Shown piece by piece: positions 24,554-32,535 of a stretch of DNA of 53,988 bases (its first letter is position 1; every line of letters starts with the position of its first letter). The notes below the pieces were generated by a model. It did no database searches, was not told the DNA's origin, and saw only the letters and a program-made list of their open reading frames with translations. Origin of the DNA: Streptomyces diastatochromogenes (lineage in GTDB: Bacteria; Actinomycetota; Actinomycetes; Streptomycetales; Streptomycetaceae); contig LRTP01000148.1 in assembly GCA_001550305.1 (NCBI GenBank), positions 1 to 53,988 of the forward strand, in the 5' to 3' direction. Made by a program: the position numbers and the translations under genes.

Positions 24554-25492
24554 ATGCGCGTTTTCGTCGCTGGGGGGACCGGCCATTCCGGTTCGTACAT
24601 CATCCCCGAGCTCATCGCCGCCGGGCACGAGGTCACCGGCCTGGCCCGGTCGGACGCGGCCGCGGCGGCCGTGTCCGCGCTCGGCGCGAAGGTGCGGCGC
24701 GGCGACGTCCAGGATCTCGACGGGCTCAAGGAGGCAGCCGTGGACTCCGACGGCGTCATCCACGTCGCGCACAGGCAGGATCTGCTTCCCTCCGGCGGGC
24801 TCGACGCCGTGGCCGCCGCGGAGCTCCCGATCATGCTCGCGTACGGCGAGGCGCTGGCGGGAACCGGAAAGCCGCTGGTCACGGCGGGGAGCATTGGCTC
24901 ACCCGGGCAGCACCTGGGCCGGCCGGCCACCGAGGAGGACCCGGCCCTCCCCGCCGGCGAGGAGCACAAAGGCACCCTGCGGATCCGCAACGTCGTGGAA
25001 AGGGCCGTAGTCGACCTCGCCGAGCAGGGGGTGCGGTCTTCGGTCGTGCGGATCGCCAACATCGCGCACAGCATGACCGATCGTGCCGGCTTCCTCCCCA
25101 CGCTGATCGCGCTCGGGAAGGAAAAGGGGTTCGTCGGCTACCCCGGGGACGGCGCGAACCTGTGGAACGCCGTGCACATCCGCGATGCCGCCACCTTGTT
25201 CCGCCTGGCGCTGGAGAAGGGGTCAGCTGGCAGATACTGGCACGCGGTTGGGGACGGGGCCATCCCGTTCCGCGAGATCGCCGAGGCCATCGCCAGCCGC
25301 CTGGGCCTGCCCGCCGTGAGCGTTCCCGACGATGCCCTGATGACGCCGGGGTACTTCGGGTTCCTCACGAATATCGTCACGCAGAGCTACCCGGCGTCCA
25401 ACCTCATCACCCGCCGGACCCTCGGCTGGGAACCCGCCCGGCCCGGCCTGCTCGCCGATCTGGACAACGGCCACTACTTCCCCGCCGGCTGA
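24554..25492 (+). CDS. SDR-family NAD(P)-dependent epimerase/dehydratase
   Basis: 312 residues; AAGGA lies eight bases before the ATG. An extended/atypical SDR: nucleotide-binding VFVAGGTGHSGSYIIPELIA, the cofactor-specific region TGLARSDAAAAAVSALGAKV, GDVQDLDGLKEAAVDSDGVI, and later WNAVHIRDAATLFRLALEKG and WHAVGDGAIPFREIAEAIAS. The canonical YxxxK is not evident; LVTAGSIGSPGQ is at the Ser-strand position, so the catalytic set may differ. It probably reduces or epimerises a small carbonyl or sugar-like substrate. It sits between two Rossmann-fold reductase genes and is likely co-transcribed with them. Confidence 0.88.
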   Translation: MRVFVAGGTGHSGSYIIPELIAAGHEVTGLARSDAAAAAVSALGAKVRRGDVQDLDGLKEAAVDSDGVIHVAHRQDLLPSGGLDAVAAAELPIMLAYGEALAGTGKPLVTAGSIGSPGQHLGRPATEEDPALPAGEEHKGTLRIRNVVERAVVDLAEQGVRSSVVRIANIAHSMTDRAGFLPTLIALGKEKGFVGYPGDGANLWNAVHIRDAATLFRLALEKGSAGRYWHAVGDGAIPFREIAEAIASRLGLPAVSVPDDALMTPGYFGFLTNIVTQSYPASNLITRRTLGWEPARPGLLADLDNGHYFPAG

Positions 25493-25561
25493 CGGCAGGA
25501 ACCCGGATCGTAACGAACCTGGCAACCGGCAAGTTCGGCTCTTCTGAAGGACGTTGAGATA

Positions 25562-26230
25562 ATGACGACTGTGGGATTCATCGGAAGCGGAAGCATCGGC
25601 AGGACCCTCGCACGACTCGCTGTCGGGGCCGGGCACCAGGTGGTGCTCAGCAACTCGCGCGGTCCCGAAACGCTCGTGGACACGGCCGCGGAACTGGGGC
25701 CGCGGGCGTCCGCGGCGACGAGCGAAGAGGCCGCAGCGGCCGGTGACATTGTCGTGGTCACGGTGCCGGTCAGCGCCTTCCCTCACGTGCCCGCCGCGCC
25801 ACTGGCCGGGAAGACGGTCATCGACACCTGCAACTACGGCCCCGAGCGTGACGGGCACATCCCCGAGCTCGACAACAAGTCCCTCACCTCGAGCGAACTG
25901 CTGCTGCGGTACGTCCCCGACGCCCTGCTCGTAAAAGCGTTCAACAACATCTTCTTCAAGCATCTGCTGTCACTCGCCCGCCCGGCGGGGGCGGCCGACC
26001 GCTCCTACCTGCCGATCGCCGGTGACTCCGCACCGGCGAAGGCGGCGGTGAGCGAATTCATCGACTCCATCGGCTACAGCGTGGTGGACGCGGGAACGCT
26101 GGCCGACAGCTGGCGGCAGGCGACGGGCACGCCGGTGTGGGGAACACCGTACGGGCCGTACTCGAACGAGAAGGGCCAGCCGGTCGGCGAGGACGCCATC
26201 CGCGCGGCACTGGCCACCTCAACGCGGTAA
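25562..26230 (+). CDS. NAD(P)-binding F420-reductase-like oxidoreductase
   Basis: 222 residues, full length for the family. Rossmann motif VGFIGSGSIGRTLARLAVGA, then VVLSNSRGPETL (SNSRGP is the usual 2'-phosphate loop), GDIVVVTVPVSAFPHVPAAP, KTVIDTCNYGPERDG, LLVKAFNNIFFKHLLSLARP and a C-terminal ATGTPVWGTPYGPYSNEKGQ. These proteins transfer hydride between NADP and a partner such as F420, or act on small carbonyls. Two such genes around an SDR suggest a redox pathway with oxidative or electrophile-stress flavour; the substrate is unknown. A strong terminator follows 41 bp downstream, closing the unit. Confidence 0.9.
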   Translation: MTTVGFIGSGSIGRTLARLAVGAGHQVVLSNSRGPETLVDTAAELGPRASAATSEEAAAAGDIVVVTVPVSAFPHVPAAPLAGKTVIDTCNYGPERDGHIPELDNKSLTSSELLLRYVPDALLVKAFNNIFFKHLLSLARPAGAADRSYLPIAGDSAPAKAAVSEFIDSIGYSVVDAGTLADSWRQATGTPVWGTPYGPYSNEKGQPVGEDAIRAALATSTR

Positions 26231-26270
26231 CCGTCAATTATCGCGGACCGTGACGTGGTCCGGCCGTGCC

Positions 26271-26304
26271 ATGCCCCCGCCCGGTGGATACCGGGCGGGG
26301 GCAT
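26271..26304 (+). terminator. Strong hairpin terminator
   Basis: A perfect 15-bp stem, ATGCCCCCGCCCGGT at 26271-26285 and its complement at 26290-26304, with a GGAT loop, followed by ATTT. It ends the oxidoreductase operon and also faces the 3' end of the ligase remnant. Confidence 0.85.
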
Positions 26305-26329
26305 ATTTCGCACGCAAAGGCGTCGAATC

Positions 26330-26904
26330 CAGCGACGGGTTGCCCCTGCGTCTCGTCGCGCGGAGTCAGGTTCGACGTCGCCGGGTTTCATCACGATGCC
26401 CTCCACGCCGCCCAGGGCGCCCACCCAGTCCAGGGCCGTCGCGACACTGCCGGTGACCGGGACCGGGCGGATCACGGGCGGTCCGCCCTCCAGCAGGTCC
26501 AGCAGCCGCCCGCGGCGCTCCGAGTACGGCTTCGGCCGCCAGTCCGTGTCACCGACGGCCAGGACATCGAAGGCGGCCAGGTGAACCGTGAAGCCCTCGT
26601 GGGACCGCGGGCCGCGCCCGGAGCGGGACTGCAGCCTTCCGAACGCCAGCTCACCGCTGTCGAGGACGGCCACCAGCTCACCGTCTAGGACGCAGTCCGG
26701 CAGCGCGCGCGACGCCTCGGCGATGTCCGCGAACGAGGCGCTCAGGTCGGTGCCGTGGCGGCTCCACAACCGGTCCGCGCCAGCGAGGACCTGGCAGCGC
26801 CATCCGTCGAAATTGGGCTCGATCGCGGCGGTGTGGGGATGGCCAAGGACGTGATCGACGGAACGGCACAGCGCCAGGGGGACGGGAAGGTCGAAGGGCG
26901 GCAC
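26330..26904 (-). pseudogene. ATP-dependent DNA ligase, truncated and missing the catalytic lysine
   Basis: The frame from the ATG at 26904 gives the N-terminal adenylation domain of a LigC/LigD-like ligase: PVPLALCRSVDHVLG, motif I region AIEPNFDGWRCQVLAG, CVLDGELVAVLDSGELAFGR, FTVHLAAFDVLAVGDTDWRP, and motif IV-like GVEGIVMKPGD. Motif I should be KxDG, with the lysine that takes AMP; here it is Asn (AAT). The nearby repeat at 28178-28219 keeps AAA at that codon. After GIVMKPGD the sequence degenerates, with motif V and the OB domain absent. The gene cannot encode a working ligase. Confidence 0.8.
26787..26828. repeat. 42-bp direct repeat, copy 1 (inside the ligase remnant)
   Basis: Matches 28178-28219 in the same orientation except for position 26812 (a here, t at 28203). 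The repeat encodes the ligase motif I region on the minus strand. The two copies bracket the DUF1259 gene. Confidence 0.9.
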
Positions 26905-27147
26905 GATCTATCAGTACCCGCCGTGGATCCGCATCCCGGGACTCCGCGCCGGTTTCACCTGCCTATCAACGGAGTCGGGGCGGCGCGGGCGTCGTAGGTT
27001 GGGAGCGGCTCGATGGCTCGGCGGCGAGCTGCTGTATAGCCGCGGTCCATAGGCGGCAGCCAGTTAGCCCACCTGGCCGCATGCGGCCGTGCCGATCAGC
27101 GGTCCACAAGGTCTCCTGTGCTTCCATCGCGCAAGGAGGCATAAGAC

Positions 27148-28146
27148 ATGGATGACGAACGGCAGCAGGACACCCGCTCCCGGCTCACCGCGTCCCGGCG
27201 TCGTGTGCTGGCCGCGGCCGCCTTTGCTCCCGTACTCACCGGTGTGCCTGCCGGGGCCCGCGCCCTGTCCCCCGGACCGCAGGCCCGCGCCCTGGTCGAA
27301 CCGGTGATGACCAAGCTGGCGGATTGGGGGGACGTGGGCGAGGTTCTCGGCCGCCCCGGTGACATAAGGCGGTTCATGTACCACACGGGCTTGCCGCGCC
27401 GGGACCTCACAGTCTTCTCCCGCGGCATCCGGATCAACCCCGCACTCGTCCTGGGCTCGCACGTGTCCTTCGTCCGGTACGCAGACCACAGCACGCTTTT
27501 GATGGGCGACGCCGTGGTCACCGAGTGCGAACTGCAGCACTTCGGTGACGTCCTGCAGGAGCACGGGATCATGCAGACCGCCATCCACAAGCACCTGCTC
27601 GCCCACGAGCCGGATGTCTGGTGGGTTCATCTGCATGCTCACGGACACGATCCGGTCACCGTCGCCCGCGGTCTGCGCGCCGCATTCGACTGCACCGGCA
27701 CTCCGCCCGCCGAACCCGTCACCTCCTCGCCGCCCGTCGACCTGGACACCGCCGCGATCGACGCCGCCATGGGCGTCAAGGGCACCACCGACGGCGAGAT
27801 CTACAAGTGCACCTATGTCCGCCGCGAGACCGTCGCCGACGGCCCTGTGATCCTGCCTCCGGGACTCGGCGCCACCACCTCCGTCAACTTCCAACCGCTC
27901 GGCGGCGGAAGGGCCGCCCTCAGCGGTGACCTGGTCATGATCGCCCAGGAGGTCCAGCCCGTCCTCGTGGCCCTGCGGCACGGTGGCGTCGAACTCGTCG
28001 AGGTGCACCACCACAACCTCACCGACGAACCACGCCTGTTCTTCGTCCACTACTGGGCCGTAGGCGATGCCGTCAGCCTCGCCAAGGCCGTTCGCCGGGC
28101 CGTGGACACCACCAACGTCGTCCCCATGCCCGGAGGAGCCGCCTGA
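27148..28146 (+). CDS. DUF1259 (LppY/LpqO-like) exported protein
   Basis: 332 residues, ATG at 27148 with GGAGG eight bases upstream. The N-terminus has a twin-arginine-like SRRRVLAAAAFAPVLTGVPA, so export by Tat is plausible. Two homologous halves follow, each with the DUF1259 pattern: LGRPGDIRRFMYHTGLPRRD, WVHLHAHGHDP in the first and MGVKGTTDGEIYKCTYVRRE, VELVEVHHHNLTDEPRLFFV in the second. The His clusters (HKHLLAHE, HLHAHGHD, EVHHHN) suggest metal binding. Actinobacterial members are lipoproteins or secreted proteins of unknown function. The gene stands between two copies of a 42-bp ligase-derived repeat, which suggests it arrived by recombination into or next to the ligase gene. Confidence 0.88.
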   Translation: MDDERQQDTRSRLTASRRRVLAAAAFAPVLTGVPAGARALSPGPQARALVEPVMTKLADWGDVGEVLGRPGDIRRFMYHTGLPRRDLTVFSRGIRINPALVLGSHVSFVRYADHSTLLMGDAVVTECELQHFGDVLQEHGIMQTAIHKHLLAHEPDVWWVHLHAHGHDPVTVARGLRAAFDCTGTPPAEPVTSSPPVDLDTAAIDAAMGVKGTTDGEIYKCTYVRRETVADGPVILPPGLGATTSVNFQPLGGGRAALSGDLVMIAQEVQPVLVALRHGGVELVEVHHHNLTDEPRLFFVHYWAVGDAVSLAKAVRRAVDTTNVVPMPGGAA

Positions 28147-28177
28147 TGACCGCGGACAACGAGACAACATCTGGCCC

Positions 28178-28219
28178 GGACCTGGCAGCGCCATCCGTCG
28201 AATTTGGGCTCGATCGCGG
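28178..28219. repeat. 42-bp direct repeat, copy 2 (orphan ligase fragment)
   Basis: On the minus strand it encodes AIEPKFDGWRCQV, the intact ligase motif I with the catalytic lysine. No other ligase sequence surrounds it. It ends sharply before ttccccctag. Confidence 0.9.
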
Positions 28220-28348
28220 TTTCCCCCTAGATAGGGCGTCCAGGTAGGTGACCCTGCACGCCACACGGACGCCCTCACCAAACGCGGCCGCTGCAGCCGC
28301 GAGTGAACTTCAACAGGCCGCTGCGGACAATGCGGTGCACGGTGCGCA

Positions 28349-28705
28349 CTACCGGTCAGCGGTCACGTCACGGAAGACGTAGGCGAGGACCTCGGCGATG
28401 GCCGCCTCGCTGGTTGCCGGGTGCCGCGCCTGCCACTCGATCAACGTCTCCCGGACGCTCTACGCAACAGCGCGGACGTGCTGCGCAAGGTCATCGTCCA
28501 GTGGAGCCACTCCCCCGTCCTGGCTACCGCCGGCGATGGCGACCGGTCCGTGCAGCGGGTACAGAGTCATTCCCCGCCAAGGGCTCGCCAGGACCCATGC
28601 GGCGAGGTTCTGCTGGAGTCCGATCGACTGTCCGCTGCCGTGGATGTGCAGGAGGGCACGCCGGTGATACACGGCCTGGTCGGCGGCACCTGTGGGATCC
28701 GACAT
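28349..28705 (-). pseudogene. Conserved hypothetical protein with an internal stop
   Basis: ATG at 28705. The frame reads MSDPTGAADQAVYHRRALLH, GSGQSIGLQQNLAAWVLASP, WRGMTLYPLHGPVAIAGGSQ and DDDLAQHVRAVA, then TAG at 28460-28462. It continues in the same frame, with no indel, as SVRETLIEWQARHPATSEAA, IAEVLAYVFRDVTADR, to a natural-looking stop at 28349. The whole is 118 residues. The family is unknown to me. The single stop makes it a likely pseudogene. Confidence 0.6.
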
Positions 28706-28829
28706 CTTCCCGGATCGCCCGCCGCGTATCCAGGTCGGGCAGCGTCAGCCCGGCGACGGTCGTGTCGGAAGCAACGCGGAGTGCCTGCATGCGGGCCCTC
28801 CTTGGTGACAGCGATTGGTGTTGCGCACT

Positions 28830-28930
28830 GAGCCTCCGCCAACTTGAAGTCGCAGGTCAAAGGGCTGGTATGACCGGTTCTCGGGTGCTCACGCTGGTCG
28901 TCGGCGGCTGTCTGCGGAGTAGATCATCTG
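28830..28930. repeat. Long inverted terminal repeat, left
   Basis: Near-identical reverse complement of about 33357-33457. A related but more diverged end is seen near 2900-2960. Confidence 0.85.
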
Positions 28931-28991
28931 GCGGAGTTGTCTCGGGGGCGGATCAAGCGTCGGGACAAGTTGTTGAGCGTTGGAGGTAGCG

Positions 28992-29747
28992 ATGGGGCAG
29001 GGTGGACGGATGCCTGAGTCGTCTTTGCCTGGAGGTTTTGTCAATGCGGTTGTTCGTGTCGGGGAGACGGTGCGCCGTCCAGCCTCGGCTCGCACGACGT
29101 TCGTGGGTGATCTGCTGAGGTTGCTGGAAGCCAGTGGCTGGAGTGGTGCTCCGCGGTATCTCGGTGTGGACGACGAGGGCCGTGAAGTCCTCAGTTACCT
29201 CGATGGCCATGTGGCATGGGAGCCGCAACAACCTGCTGCTGTGTCATCCGACGAGAGTCTGGTGACAGTCGCCCGGCTCGTGCGTGAGTTCCACGACTTG
29301 ACGGCTGGCACCCCGCTGGCCGGAGTCCAAGAGGTCGTGTGTCACAACGACCTGTCGCCCAAGAACACCGTCTATCAGCTGTGCAGCGGCGAGCTTCGGC
29401 CGACTGCATTCATCGACTGGGACCTTGCTGCGCCTGGCGCGCGGATCCACGACATTGCTCATGTCTGCTGGCAGTACCTCGATCTGGGCCCTTCGGTCAC
29501 CGACGTCGAGGAGGTAGCCCGACGCATGAGGCTGATCGTTGACGGCTACGAGTTGTCCGACCGGCAACGTCTCGTGTCCACGATCTTGTGGTGGCAGGAC
29601 CGGTGCTGGCGGGGCATCGAAACCCAGGCCAATGCGGGTGACGTCGCCATGGCCCGGCTCCGTGACGCAGGGGCGGTGAGGCAAGTTCAGACGGCCTATC
29701 AGTGGGTTTCCGATCATCGGGCTGCATTGGAACGCTCAGTGCGGTGA
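28992..29747 (+). CDS. Aminoglycoside-phosphotransferase-like kinase
   Basis: 251 residues from the ATG at 28992, five bases after GGAGGT; a TTG four codons earlier is less likely. It has the APH fold signatures: ATP-lobe strands (NAVVRVGETVRRPASARTTF, YLGVDDEGREVLSYLDGHVA), the catalytic loop VVCHNDLSPKNTVYQ (HxDxxxxN) and the metal-binding AFIDWDLAAPGARIHDIAHV. A Trp/Arg-rich C-terminal helix follows (LWWQDRCWRGIETQ). The usual long nucleotide-lobe start is short, so the substrate is unsure; relatives phosphorylate aminoglycosides, homoserine or other hydroxyl compounds. It is the only non-mobility gene inside the possible compound element and would be its cargo. Resistance is not shown by sequence alone. 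Confidence 0.85.
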   Translation: MGQGGRMPESSLPGGFVNAVVRVGETVRRPASARTTFVGDLLRLLEASGWSGAPRYLGVDDEGREVLSYLDGHVAWEPQQPAAVSSDESLVTVARLVREFHDLTAGTPLAGVQEVVCHNDLSPKNTVYQLCSGELRPTAFIDWDLAAPGARIHDIAHVCWQYLDLGPSVTDVEEVARRMRLIVDGYELSDRQRLVSTILWWQDRCWRGIETQANAGDVAMARLRDAGAVRQVQTAYQWVSDHRAALERSVR

Positions 29748-29822
29748 GCGCGTGGGTAACGGCCGCAGCCGGTTCGCTGATTCCGTCCCGAGGCGGTCGG
29801 ACGGCCTTCTACGATCCGACGC

Positions 29823-30278
29823 ATGCTGGATCCCGAACTCCTGGAACGGATCACCGCGCGCCGTGCCGAACTGGACGAACTTGAAGAACAGCTGGCCAAA
29901 CAGCTGGCGGAGGTGCGGGCCGAGCGGGACGAACTCGCCGTCGCCGAACGTGTCCTTGACCGGGTGAGCGAGCAGCTCGCTGACGAACGCGCCTCGGCCG
30001 CGCCAGCACCCGGGCAGGTTGGTGGCCGACCAGTGATGCTGATCCCGCACCGCACGCCGGACGTGGAGGAGACCATGCTCCCGCCGGACTATCAGCGCAT
30101 CCTCGCCGCCGTGCGGCAGGCCGCCGGACCGGTCATGGCCCGCCAGGTTGGCGAGATACTGGGAGTCGACATCACCGTGCGGGCCAAGCTGGAACCGCTG
30201 CGCGGGAGACTGGTCAGACTCGTCGACCGCGGCTGGCTGCGCAAACTACCCGACGGCCGCTTCACCACCCGCCTGTGA
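29823..30278 (+). CDS. IS-associated protein: coiled coil plus winged helix
   Basis: 151 residues. Residues 1-60 form a clear coiled coil (ERITARRAELDELEEQLAKQ, LAEVRAERDELAVAERVLDR). A Pro/Ala linker leads to a winged-helix-like domain at about 80-151: LPPDYQRILAAVRQAAGPVM, ARQVGEILGVDITVRAKLEP, LRGRLVRLVDRGWLRKLPDG. The frameshifted relative at 9413-9936 has the same order of domains and also lies next to an IS5-type transposase. This suggests an accessory factor, possibly DNA-binding, that travels with these insertion sequences. No ribosome site is strong. The gene has regular codon use and no lesion. Confidence 0.75.
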   Translation: MLDPELLERITARRAELDELEEQLAKQLAEVRAERDELAVAERVLDRVSEQLADERASAAPAPGQVGGRPVMLIPHRTPDVEETMLPPDYQRILAAVRQAAGPVMARQVGEILGVDITVRAKLEPLRGRLVRLVDRGWLRKLPDGRFTTRL

Positions 30279-30957
30279 CCAGGGCCGCCATCGCCCGGAG
30301 TGCTGTGCCACGGGCGTAACCACGGTGTCCCCGGCGGCCGTTGGAATTGTGTGACGAAAACCAAAGGTGCGCCGTGAAGCGCGAGTTGTTCGAGTGGCGG
30401 TGAAAGGACGCCACCGCCGCCCTGTCGCAGCAGGGCGGTTGAAGCTGAGGGCAGCCCGACCCGGGAGGTGCCGGGAAGGGTGGCAAGCGGCCCTGACAAA
30501 GCCGGGACGTATCAGCACTGCCAGATGGTGCGGGTCCGGCAAGCGAGACGGAAAGGAGTACGCGAGGAACCGGCGTTGACGCCTCCTTACTCGTCACCAG
30601 CTCGAACCTGGCGGATCTGGGCTGGATGCGGTGCGTCCCTGTCTTGCTTTGGGGGTGGGGAACTTTCCGGGCGATTGCTATGTGCCGTCCGGGGAGGCCA
30701 CGACGAAGTGCTGCGGGGTAGTCGTGGCGATGCCGCGGGGGTATAGCCGGGCTCCTACTCCGTCGATCGAACGACACGTGAACACGGGAACCGTTCCGGT
30801 CCTGACCTGGGACAACGCCTCCAGCGCGGTCGCAGGCTGGGCCCACCGTCGGCCGATCGGGCCGGGACGGGGCGGAGCCGCCGTAGTACTCCGAGCCGGG
30901 GAGAGCCCGGCACATGGGGAAGGGCGGCAGCGGAATCGAGAAGGGAAGGAGGCTGCA

Positions 30958-32424
30958 ATGCCGAAAGACGCACCGCTGAACAGCGGTGCACCAGAGGCCC
31001 CGATGGGGTCTCACCAGCGGGTATCGGGGATGCAGGCCAAACTTCACCGTTGGGCGGCGGCCGACGACGGCCGCAGGTTCGACGATCTGTTCAACCTCGT
31101 GTGCGACCCGGCGACGCTACTGGTGGCGTTCGAACGGGTCGCGGGAAACAAAGGGGCCAAAACGCCCGGGGTCGACGGCGTCACCGCCGTCAACGTCGAA
31201 CGCGAGATTGGCTCCTACGGGTTCCTGGAGGACCTTCGCCACGTACTGAAAACGGGTGAGTTCCGCCCGCTGCCGGTACGCGAGCGCAAGATCCCCAAAC
31301 CGGGCGGCTCGGGCAAGGTCAGAAGCCTAGGCATTCCGACCATCACCGACCGCGTGGTCCAGGCAGCCCTCAAGCTGGTGCTGGAGCCGATCTTCGAGGC
31401 CGACTTCAAGCCGGTCTCCTACGGCTTCCGGCCCCTGCGGCGGGCACACGACGCGATCGCCGAGATCCACTTCTATGGCACCCGCGGCTACCGCTGGGTC
31501 CTGGACGCGGACATCGCGGCGTGCTTTGACTCGATCGACCACACGGCCCTGATGGACCGGGTGCGAGCGCGAGTCAAGGACAAGCGCGTGCTGCGGCTGG
31601 TCAAGGCGTTTCTCAAGGCCGGCGTCCTTACCGAGGACAACAACCGCGAGGACACCCACACCGGCACCCCGCAAGGCGGCATCCTCTCCCCGCTCCTGGC
31701 GAACATCGCCCTGTCGGCGCTCGACGAGCACCTCACCAGGCCGTGGGAGCCGGGCGGGGAGATGACCACCGGCAACCTGCGCAGGCGTCGCCGTGCTGCC
31801 GGACACCCGAACTGGCGCATCGTCCGCTACGCGGACGATTTCGTGGTTCTGGTCGACGGCGAGCGCGACGACGTCGAGGCGCTGCGCGAGGACATCTCCG
31901 ACGTGCTGCAACCGCTCGGTCTTCGCCTCTCCGAGGCGAAGACACAGGTCGTGCACATGTCGGACGGGTTCGACTTCCTGGGGTTCCGCATCCAGTGGCG
32001 CCGCAAGCGAGGAACGGACAAGTGGTACGTCTACACCTTCATCGCTGACCGGCCCATCCGGCAGCTGAAGGACAAGATCCGTGCCCTGACGAACAGAACG
32101 TCGCAGCAGAACCCCAGGGACGTGCTGATCAGGCTCAACCAGATCATGCGCGGCTGGGCCAACTACTTCAAGCACGCAGTCTGCAAAGCCACCCTGAGCT
32201 CCCTGGCCAGCTTCACGTGGCACCGGGTGATCAGCTGGTGGATGGCACTGCACCGCTGGAAGTGGAAGGACATCCGCCGACGCCTCACCGACCACAACGG
32301 ACGGTGGCAAAGGCCCTCGGCAGACGGGATCGAACTGTTCGACCTCCAGGCGGTGACGGTCACCCGCTACCGCTACAGAGGCAACACGATCCCCAACCCC
32401 TGGACACGTCTCAACCACACCTGA
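30958..32424 (+). CDS. ltrA: Group II intron reverse transcriptase/maturase
   Basis: 488 residues from the ATG at 30958, with AAGGAGG six bases upstream; the frame is open to 30631 but upstream is intron RNA. Reverse-transcriptase blocks are in order: KTPGVDGVTAVNVE, RPLPVRERKIPKPGGSGKVR, SLGIPTITDRVVQAALKLVL, SYGFRPLRRAHDAI, VLDADIAACFDSIDH, TGTPQGGILSPLLANIALSA, and the active site RIVRYADDFVVLV. Domain X (maturase) follows with IMRGWANYFKHAV. An HNH endonuclease is not obvious after the thumb. It is intact and should bind the intron RNA for splicing and mobility. Gene symbol by analogy only. Confidence 0.93.
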   Translation: MPKDAPLNSGAPEAPMGSHQRVSGMQAKLHRWAAADDGRRFDDLFNLVCDPATLLVAFERVAGNKGAKTPGVDGVTAVNVEREIGSYGFLEDLRHVLKTGEFRPLPVRERKIPKPGGSGKVRSLGIPTITDRVVQAALKLVLEPIFEADFKPVSYGFRPLRRAHDAIAEIHFYGTRGYRWVLDADIAACFDSIDHTALMDRVRARVKDKRVLRLVKAFLKAGVLTEDNNREDTHTGTPQGGILSPLLANIALSALDEHLTRPWEPGGEMTTGNLRRRRRAAGHPNWRIVRYADDFVVLVDGERDDVEALREDISDVLQPLGLRLSEAKTQVVHMSDGFDFLGFRIQWRRKRGTDKWYVYTFIADRPIRQLKDKIRALTNRTSQQNPRDVLIRLNQIMRGWANYFKHAVCKATLSSLASFTWHRVISWWMALHRWKWKDIRRRLTDHNGRWQRPSADGIELFDLQAVTVTRYRYRGNTIPNPWTRLNHT

Positions 32425-32441
32425 ACGGCAGAGTCCGTGGA

Positions 32442-32475
32442 GAGCCCGGTACTCGGAGACGGGTACGCCGGGTTC
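32442..32475 (+). ncRNA. Group II intron domain V
   Basis: A 34-nt hairpin beginning GAGCCCGGTAC and ending GTACGCCGGGTTC with the conserved AGC triad, 17 nt after the maturase stop. This is the catalytic core hairpin of the intron. Confidence 0.8.
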
Positions 32476-32535
32476 GGCGAGCGGCACGGAGAAACGGACC
32501 GGTGGCAACACCGGCACCGCGCTCCGTGCCGACTC

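Larger units (their letters stand above)
30349..32533 (+). mobile_element. Group II intron with its own maturase gene
   Basis: A reverse-transcriptase ORF lies inside a longer structured sequence. The 3' part shows a 34-nt domain V (32442-32475) starting GAGCCCGGTAC, containing the AGC triad, with a GAGA-type loop and GTACGCCGGGTTC return strand. Domain VI follows, with stem GGCACGGAG (32483-32491) and CTCCGTGCC (32522-32530), and an AC end at 32533. For the 5' end, GTGTGACG at 30349 fits the GUGYG consensus; GTGCGCC at 30367 is an alternative. The spacing of RNA domains around the ORF (ORF in domain IV) is as expected. It probably inserted in IS DNA and can splice or retrohome if domains I-III are intact, which I did not fold. 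Confidence 0.85.

Noticed and set aside
28230..28275. Hairpin GGGCGTCC...GGACGCCC after the orphan ligase repeat
   Set aside because: The loop is about 25 bases and no gene ends nearby on either strand, so a terminator call is not justified.
27064..28281. Minus-strand open frame of 405 codons
   Set aside because: It is a shadow of the DUF1259 gene, which has a ribosome site, a signal sequence and family motifs.
31327..32517. Long minus-strand open frame over the maturase gene
   Set aside because: It is antisense to clear reverse-transcriptase motifs and encodes no recognisable protein.
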